The position numbers were made by a program, and so were the translations under genes. Below the pieces are notes generated by a model. The model did no database searches. It saw nothing but the letters and a program-made list of their open reading frames with translations, and was not told where the DNA came from. Positions 60,402 through 64,000 of a stretch of DNA of 64,000 nt are shown piece by piece; the first letter of the stretch is position 1; the number at the start of each line of letters is the position of its first letter. The stretch is from a virus: positions 1 through 64,000 of IMG/VR virus record IMGVR_UViG_3300032116_000037; one strand, given 5' to 3'.

Positions 60402-60649
60402 TGCCTATATATTTATACAAGTGTGAGCAGTGTGATGATTCTTTTGATATTATCGCACCTATGAAAGACGCATCAGTCAAGCGCAAGTGCCCTAAGTGTA
60501 AAAGTTGTAAAACTTATAGAGATTATGCTGGAGAAAAACATCATAATTTCATTCCTCATACACTAGGGCACTTGGCTGATGTAAATGCATCAAAACTATC
60601 ACAAGAAGCAAAAGATTTTAAATCAGGACAGAATAGGAAAAATGATTAA
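60401..60649 (+). CDS. FmdB-type zinc-ribbon protein (82 aa)
   Basis: MPIYLYKCEQCDDSFDIIAP, CPKCKSCKTYRDY: the FmdB family start (MPxYxYxCxxC) and second CxxC. Probably regulatory or structural zinc protein. Starts on the last base of phoH. Confidence 0.75.
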   Translation: MPIYLYKCEQCDDSFDIIAPMKDASVKRKCPKCKSCKTYRDYAGEKHHNFIPHTLGHLADVNASKLSQEAKDFKSGQNRKND

Positions 60650-60944
60650 CACTTTTTATTTTACAACAGGTAAAGAAAAATTAACAGATAATGAAAAGGT
60701 GGCATTGGCTTGTAAAGAAGTTTCGCCACAAGAAATAAGATATTATCTAAGAATTTCTATAAGAGATCATACATTGTTATCTTATGATACTATGCCGGAT
60801 TTTAGAGAGAACAATATTAATTTAAATCTTATTACAAAATGGAAGAAAGTCAGCGAAAAAGCTTTTACTCATTATATTAATTATCTGTCGAATAAACATC
60901 AACAGAATTATAGATACGCGACATTAGAATTAACTGGAGGATAA
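60642..60944 (+). CDS. Hypothetical protein (100 aa)
   Basis: ATG 60642 (MINTFYFTTGKEKLTDNEKV). Helical and basic (EIRYYLRISIRDHTLLSYDT; KKVSEKAFTHYINYLSNKHQ). Overlaps the FmdB gene by 8 bp. Possibly a replication accessory by context only. Confidence 0.6.
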   Translation: MINTFYFTTGKEKLTDNEKVALACKEVSPQEIRYYLRISIRDHTLLSYDTMPDFRENNINLNLITKWKKVSEKAFTHYINYLSNKHQQNYRYATLELTGG

Positions 60945-60945
60945 T

Positions 60946-61428
60946 ATGACAGATAAATTAGCAAGTGAGATTTTACGTAATGTGTATAAAGGTGGAACTC
61001 TGGCAGACATTCTTAATAAAATTGGAGCTTCTGAGAAAGAAGTCTTATTAGTCTTGAATAAAACTAAGATTAATTTAGATGCTTTATTAGTAAAAGATGA
61101 GCCAAAAACTAATAGTAAAGTTGAAGAATGGGATGCTCAAAGTAGAAATCTAAAAATTGAAGCGGTCCAAAAGTTGATAGAAAAGGGTTATAATGAAGTA
61201 GTGGCGGCAAATTTAGTAGAAAAGGGTTATGAAAATTTCATTATAGATGAAAACACTAGCTCTGACATGATCGTTAATGCCGCCCTGCTTAAAGCTAGGA
61301 AAAATGATTTAATTAGTGTAAAACCAGGAATCGCCGTTATGAATCAGGCAGCATCTCAATTAGTAGATGCCCAGAAGAAAAATATTTCAAACAAGTCAGT
61401 TAAAGATGACGGAATCTATAAAATATGA
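60946..61428 (+). CDS. Hypothetical protein with repeated helical segments (160 aa)
   Basis: MTDKLASEILRNVYKGGTLA, QKLIEKGYNEVVAANLVEKG, VNAALLKARKNDLISVKPGI. Two short repeats of the form xIEKGYNE / VEKGYEN suggest small UBA-like or HTH helices. Function unknown. One base after the previous gene. Confidence 0.6.
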   Translation: MTDKLASEILRNVYKGGTLADILNKIGASEKEVLLVLNKTKINLDALLVKDEPKTNSKVEEWDAQSRNLKIEAVQKLIEKGYNEVVAANLVEKGYENFIIDENTSSDMIVNAALLKARKNDLISVKPGIAVMNQAASQLVDAQKKNISNKSVKDDGIYKI

Positions 61429-61786
61429 TTCTAAATATTCTCCTGGTAAAAAAGTAAGTGGCCTTAAACTAATAATAGAAATAGTATGCGAAAACAAAGC
61501 TAAAAAAGATAATAAGGAACTCCCCATTCAATTCTGGAAAATTAAAGAGTGGGAAAATTATTATAAATCGCAGCTTCGTGCTGGTTCTAAACTATGTAAA
61601 GAATTCGGTGAAAATCGAGTTCTTTCTTTTATAAGAAAAAATACAGTGTATTCACTGCATCCTAAATGGATTAAAGAAGCTATTGCAAAAATACCAGAAG
61701 AAAAAATACAAGAATCAAAATTAAAAATACCAGAAACAGCAAAAGTTAAAACTAAAAAAATAGATAAATTAAAAGGTTTAGAATAA
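61406..61786 (+). CDS. Hypothetical basic protein before uvsX (126 aa)
   Basis: ATG 61406 (MTESIKYDSKYSPGKKVSGL). Lysine-rich, with WKIKEWENYYKSQLRAGSKL and a basic tail (AKVKTKKIDKLKGLE). May be a DNA-binding accessory; position before uvsX is the only hint. Stop overlaps the uvsX start by one base. Confidence 0.6.
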   Translation: MTESIKYDSKYSPGKKVSGLKLIIEIVCENKAKKDNKELPIQFWKIKEWENYYKSQLRAGSKLCKEFGENRVLSFIRKNTVYSLHPKWIKEAIAKIPEEKIQESKLKIPETAKVKTKKIDKLKGLE

Positions 61787-62784
61787 TGGCTAAAACCAAA
61801 AATATAGAACAAGATATTTTTAAGGAATTCGGAATAGACCCGAATAAATATTTAAATGATGTTATTACGTCAGATGATTATGCTACTTTCAGCATTTCTC
61901 CTAGGATTGATGTTACTTGTGGCGGTGGTATAAAAGAGGGTAGTTTAGTATTAGTTTCAGGACAAGAGAAGCTAGGTAAAACTACATTATGTTTAGCCGC
62001 GGCTGCTTCTGCACAGAACCAAAAAGATGGTATTCATAGAAAAGTATATTACATAGATGTTGAGAATAGAATCCAACCAAGAGATTTAAAGGCTTTTGGT
62101 TTAAAAACAGATGAAGATAGTCTGTGTGTAATAGGTTCTGTATCTGGCAGATTATTGTCTGCTGAAGATGTTTTTAAAATCTGTGAGAAGCTTGTATCTA
62201 ATGTTAGAAATGCCGTAATAATTATAGATTCTATTTCTATGCTTTGCACAAAATCAGAAATGGATTATGATTACGAAAACCAGTTCAGGCAAGACGTGCA
62301 AAAATTAACAGCTATTTTTTGCAGGAAGATGGCCCAAGTATTAAGACCTAGTAAAAATACTATTTTTGGTATTTTACATATGCACGCCAATCAAAATGCT
62401 AATAGTCCATATGCTCCTAAAACTATCGAACAAGGCGGCACTAAGTTAAAATATGCGGCCAACTATCAGTTTAAATTAACTCATAAAGAAGAAGTTAAGA
62501 ACGGTGATGAACATATAGGTAATAAAGTACATTTTAAGTGCTTATATCATCCTGGAGAGGGTCCAGCGACTACAAGTTATTTTCAGCATAGATTTGGATA
62601 TGGGATAGATATTGTGAAAGAAACAATAGAATTAGCTAAAGATATTGGCGCTATTAAGAGCGCAGGAGCTTGGTTAAAATTACCAGATGGTACACAATAC
62701 CAAGGTCTGGAAAACCTAACAGAAGCTTGTCGCAATAACAAAGAAGTTTTTGATTTGATTAAAACTTCTATAGAAAATATATGA
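61786..62784 (+). CDS. uvsX: UvsX/RecA-like recombinase (332 aa)
   Basis: Walker A SGQEKLGKTT (58-67), Walker B NAVIIIDSISML (about 144-155), glutamate-ligand region VYYIDVENRIQPRDL and a long loop 2 region ending QGGTKLKYAANYQFKLTHKE. Close to T4 UvsX in size and motifs. It forms ATP-dependent filaments on single-stranded DNA for strand exchange, and pairs naturally with the ligase, RuvB-like ATPase and nuclease of this window. Confidence 0.85.
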   Translation: MAKTKNIEQDIFKEFGIDPNKYLNDVITSDDYATFSISPRIDVTCGGGIKEGSLVLVSGQEKLGKTTLCLAAAASAQNQKDGIHRKVYYIDVENRIQPRDLKAFGLKTDEDSLCVIGSVSGRLLSAEDVFKICEKLVSNVRNAVIIIDSISMLCTKSEMDYDYENQFRQDVQKLTAIFCRKMAQVLRPSKNTIFGILHMHANQNANSPYAPKTIEQGGTKLKYAANYQFKLTHKEEVKNGDEHIGNKVHFKCLYHPGEGPATTSYFQHRFGYGIDIVKETIELAKDIGAIKSAGAWLKLPDGTQYQGLENLTEACRNNKEVFDLIKTSIENI

Positions 62785-63173
62785 AATTAAATCTAATAAC
62801 GTTAGATGGACACAGCTTATCTCATAAAATTGAATCTAATATATTAACTACAAGGTCTGAGCTGCATTTAAAAGCCAGAGAATTACTTCAACAAGAATTC
62901 CCTTTTGTTTCTATATTAGAAGAAGTTTATATGCCTGTGTTAAAAAAGAAAAAACTTCCTTTTGATTTTTTTATTCCTAAAAATAATTTAATTATAGAAG
63001 TTCATGGCGAGCAACATTTTAAATACATTCCTTTTTATCATAAAACTAAATTCGACTATTTGCGAAGTAAAGTAAGAGATAATGATAAAAAAGAATGGTG
63101 CAATTTAAATAAGTTTAGGTTAGTTGAATTTTTATGGAATGAGAATATAGAAACATGGAAAATGAAGCTATAA
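62781..63173 (+). CDS. PD-(D/E)XK / VSR-like endonuclease (130 aa)
   Basis: SELHLKARELLQQEFP (about 27-42), LPFDFFIPKNNLIIEVHGEQ (about 60-79) followed by HF: the D-x9-E-x-H-G-x-Q-H core of VSR/DUF559-type nucleases. The C-terminal part is basic and ends near KLVEFLW. ATGA overlap with uvsX suggests recombination or repair work (end processing, or homing-type cleavage). Confidence 0.7.
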   Translation: MKLNLITLDGHSLSHKIESNILTTRSELHLKARELLQQEFPFVSILEEVYMPVLKKKKLPFDFFIPKNNLIIEVHGEQHFKYIPFYHKTKFDYLRSKVRDNDKKEWCNLNKFRLVEFLWNENIETWKMKL

Positions 63174-63616
63174 TAGAAAAAGTTACAAAACTACATAAAG
63201 ATGTTGTTGGTTTTGATAAAATAGATAAGTGCAAGCAAGAAGATATAGAAACATATCTACAATATAGTGGAGAAGATTTAAAAAATCTTTCAGAAAATGA
63301 ATGCGAGCTCATCTCAATCAAAATTTTACAACACTGCTTATTCATCCAACGAAAAGTTAATTGTATTAAAGCTGCATCTGATTGGATACAGTACGAACTC
63401 AAAAAAATCATATCAAGAGACATACAAAATATCAAAGGTGTTAGCTGGGAAAATGCGGAACAAATAGTTATTAATAATAATCCCACTGCATTAATGATGC
63501 AAGAAAAAATACAAAATTATAAAATAATGCTTAACACTTCATATAATATAGTTAACTTGTTAGATAATTTTTCTAAAAGAATAGATAGTATAAAATTTAG
63601 TAAAAAAGGAAGATAG
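63155..63616 (+). CDS. Helical hypothetical protein (153 aa)
   Basis: MENEAIIEKVTKLHKDVVGF, KQEDIETYLQYSGEDLKNLS, YELKKIISRDIQNIKGVSWE, helical throughout. It overlaps the nuclease gene by 19 bp. It may be a recombination accessory (by neighbourhood only). Function unknown. Confidence 0.65.
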   Translation: MENEAIIEKVTKLHKDVVGFDKIDKCKQEDIETYLQYSGEDLKNLSENECELISIKILQHCLFIQRKVNCIKAASDWIQYELKKIISRDIQNIKGVSWENAEQIVINNNPTALMMQEKIQNYKIMLNTSYNIVNLLDNFSKRIDSIKFSKKGR

Positions 63617-63617
63617 C

Positions 63618-63992
63618 ATGATTAGAATGACAGAATCTATGCTTAATAAATTAAGTAAAAAAGAATTAATACAGTTAATTCTAGATGCTCAAGAAGTAAA
63701 GGAAAAGGTTTATCCTCCTAATAAGGTTATAATTAATGAGCCTACTCAAATAATTAAACCTACACAGACTAAGCATGGTTCACAAGTATTAGCTCAAATT
63801 GATTATGATGATGTCCCTGTCGAAGTCGAGTGGAAAGAAGGCGCAAAACCTATTCCACGACGACCTTCTGATGAAACAACGTATATTTGTCGTAGATGTA
63901 CGACGAAGTTTAAAGCTAAAGCCGGACTGTTTGCTAAAGATAGAAATGAACCCATATGTAATAGGTGTATGAATGGAAGTGCTGGCGGATAG
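63618..63992 (+). CDS. Zinc-ribbon protein at the window end (124 aa)
   Basis: MIRMTESMLNKLSKKELIQL, a proline/threonine-rich linker, then YICRRCTTKFKAKAGLF and CNRCMNG (CxxC pairs, about 95-121). The zinc ribbon stands at the C-terminus, as in some transcription or DNA-processing adaptors. Function unknown. The window ends 8 bases later. Confidence 0.65.
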   Translation: MIRMTESMLNKLSKKELIQLILDAQEVKEKVYPPNKVIINEPTQIIKPTQTKHGSQVLAQIDYDDVPVEVEWKEGAKPIPRRPSDETTYICRRCTTKFKAKAGLFAKDRNEPICNRCMNGSAGG

Positions 63993-64000
63993 TAATAGTG

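Noticed and set aside
1-64000. Prophage integration (integrase, att sites)
   Set aside because: No integrase, excisionase or tRNA-overlapping direct repeat was seen; the window is most simply part of a lytic-type phage genome.

Overview
The window looks like part of the genome of a large, AT-rich, tailed double-stranded DNA phage (jumbo-phage scale, T4-like in replication genes). The evidence is a phage-type set of UvsX/RecA-like recombinase, ATP-dependent DNA ligase, PhoH-like ATPase, class I ribonucleotide reductase, RNA ligase, GP88-family, YopX-family and A1S_2505-type phage proteins, several tRNA genes, and dense operons of short overlapping genes. No rRNA, ribosomal protein or chromosomal housekeeping operon is present. 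TAA, TAG and TGA all act as stops, so the standard bacterial code fits. The host cannot be read from the sequence.

Layout. (1) 1-2000 is a GC-rich island in an otherwise AT-rich genome: 87-bp tandem repeats, hairpins that share one loop sequence, and an inverted duplication of one gene, intact at 351-821 (minus) and decayed at 1143-1621 (plus). (2) 2022-8960 is a minus-strand block of small accessory genes, most with an AGGAGAG-type ribosome binding site. It includes a SLOG-like protein, an A1S_2505-like protein, tRNA-His, -Leu, -Lys and a CAT-anticodon tRNA, and about 800 bp of structured non-coding DNA between them. A 147-bp GC-rich repeat occurs in direct orientation on both sides of this block (1760-1906 and 9041-9187). 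(3) 9041-9392 is the divergent regulatory region. (4) 10079-21610 is the most unusual part: about 53 tiny open reading frames (43-83 codons), all on the plus strand, tiled with touching or overlapping starts and stops. They look like very diverged members of one or a few small alpha/beta protein families, including several frameshifted copies. A minimal TilS (tRNA-Ile lysidine synthetase) gene lies inside the far end of the array, and 0.6 kb further on is a tRNA with a CAT anticodon whose anticodon arm resembles tRNA-Ile2, plus tRNA-Arg(TCT).

(5) 21851-30949 holds small regulators, a metallophosphoesterase, a sigma-region-2-like protein, an NAD-precursor module (PRPP synthetase and nicotinamide phosphoribosyltransferase), a deaminase-fold protein, and the start of a MoxR/VWA system. 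(6) 28207-38504 is a MoxR-type AAA+ ATPase / VWA / zinc-metallopeptidase-like module in which the metallopeptidase-VWA protein and its AAA+ partner occur twice. (7) 38501-43685 has a GNAT enzyme, a zinc-ribbon protein with a RuvA-domain-III-like tail next to a RuvB-like ATPase, a strong terminator, and a run of small phage genes. (8) 43862-54328 starts with an Rnl5-type RNA ligase and carries a phosphoesterase, a cytosine-methyltransferase-like protein, an IMPDH/GMP-reductase enzyme, GP88, a glycosyltransferase, a second sigma-like protein, and an isolated glycine-rich protein with its own promoter-like motif and terminators. (9) 54410-63992 is a nucleotide and DNA metabolism operon: nrdB, nrdA, a 5'-deoxynucleotidase-like HAD protein, DNA ligase, phoH, uvsX and a PD-(D/E)XK-like nuclease.

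Themes that link regions are re-supply of nucleotides and NAD, decoding of AUA/AGA-rich mRNAs by phage-encoded tRNAs and TilS, DNA recombination and repair, and two accessory systems of unknown purpose: the small-protein array and the duplicated MoxR/VWA module.
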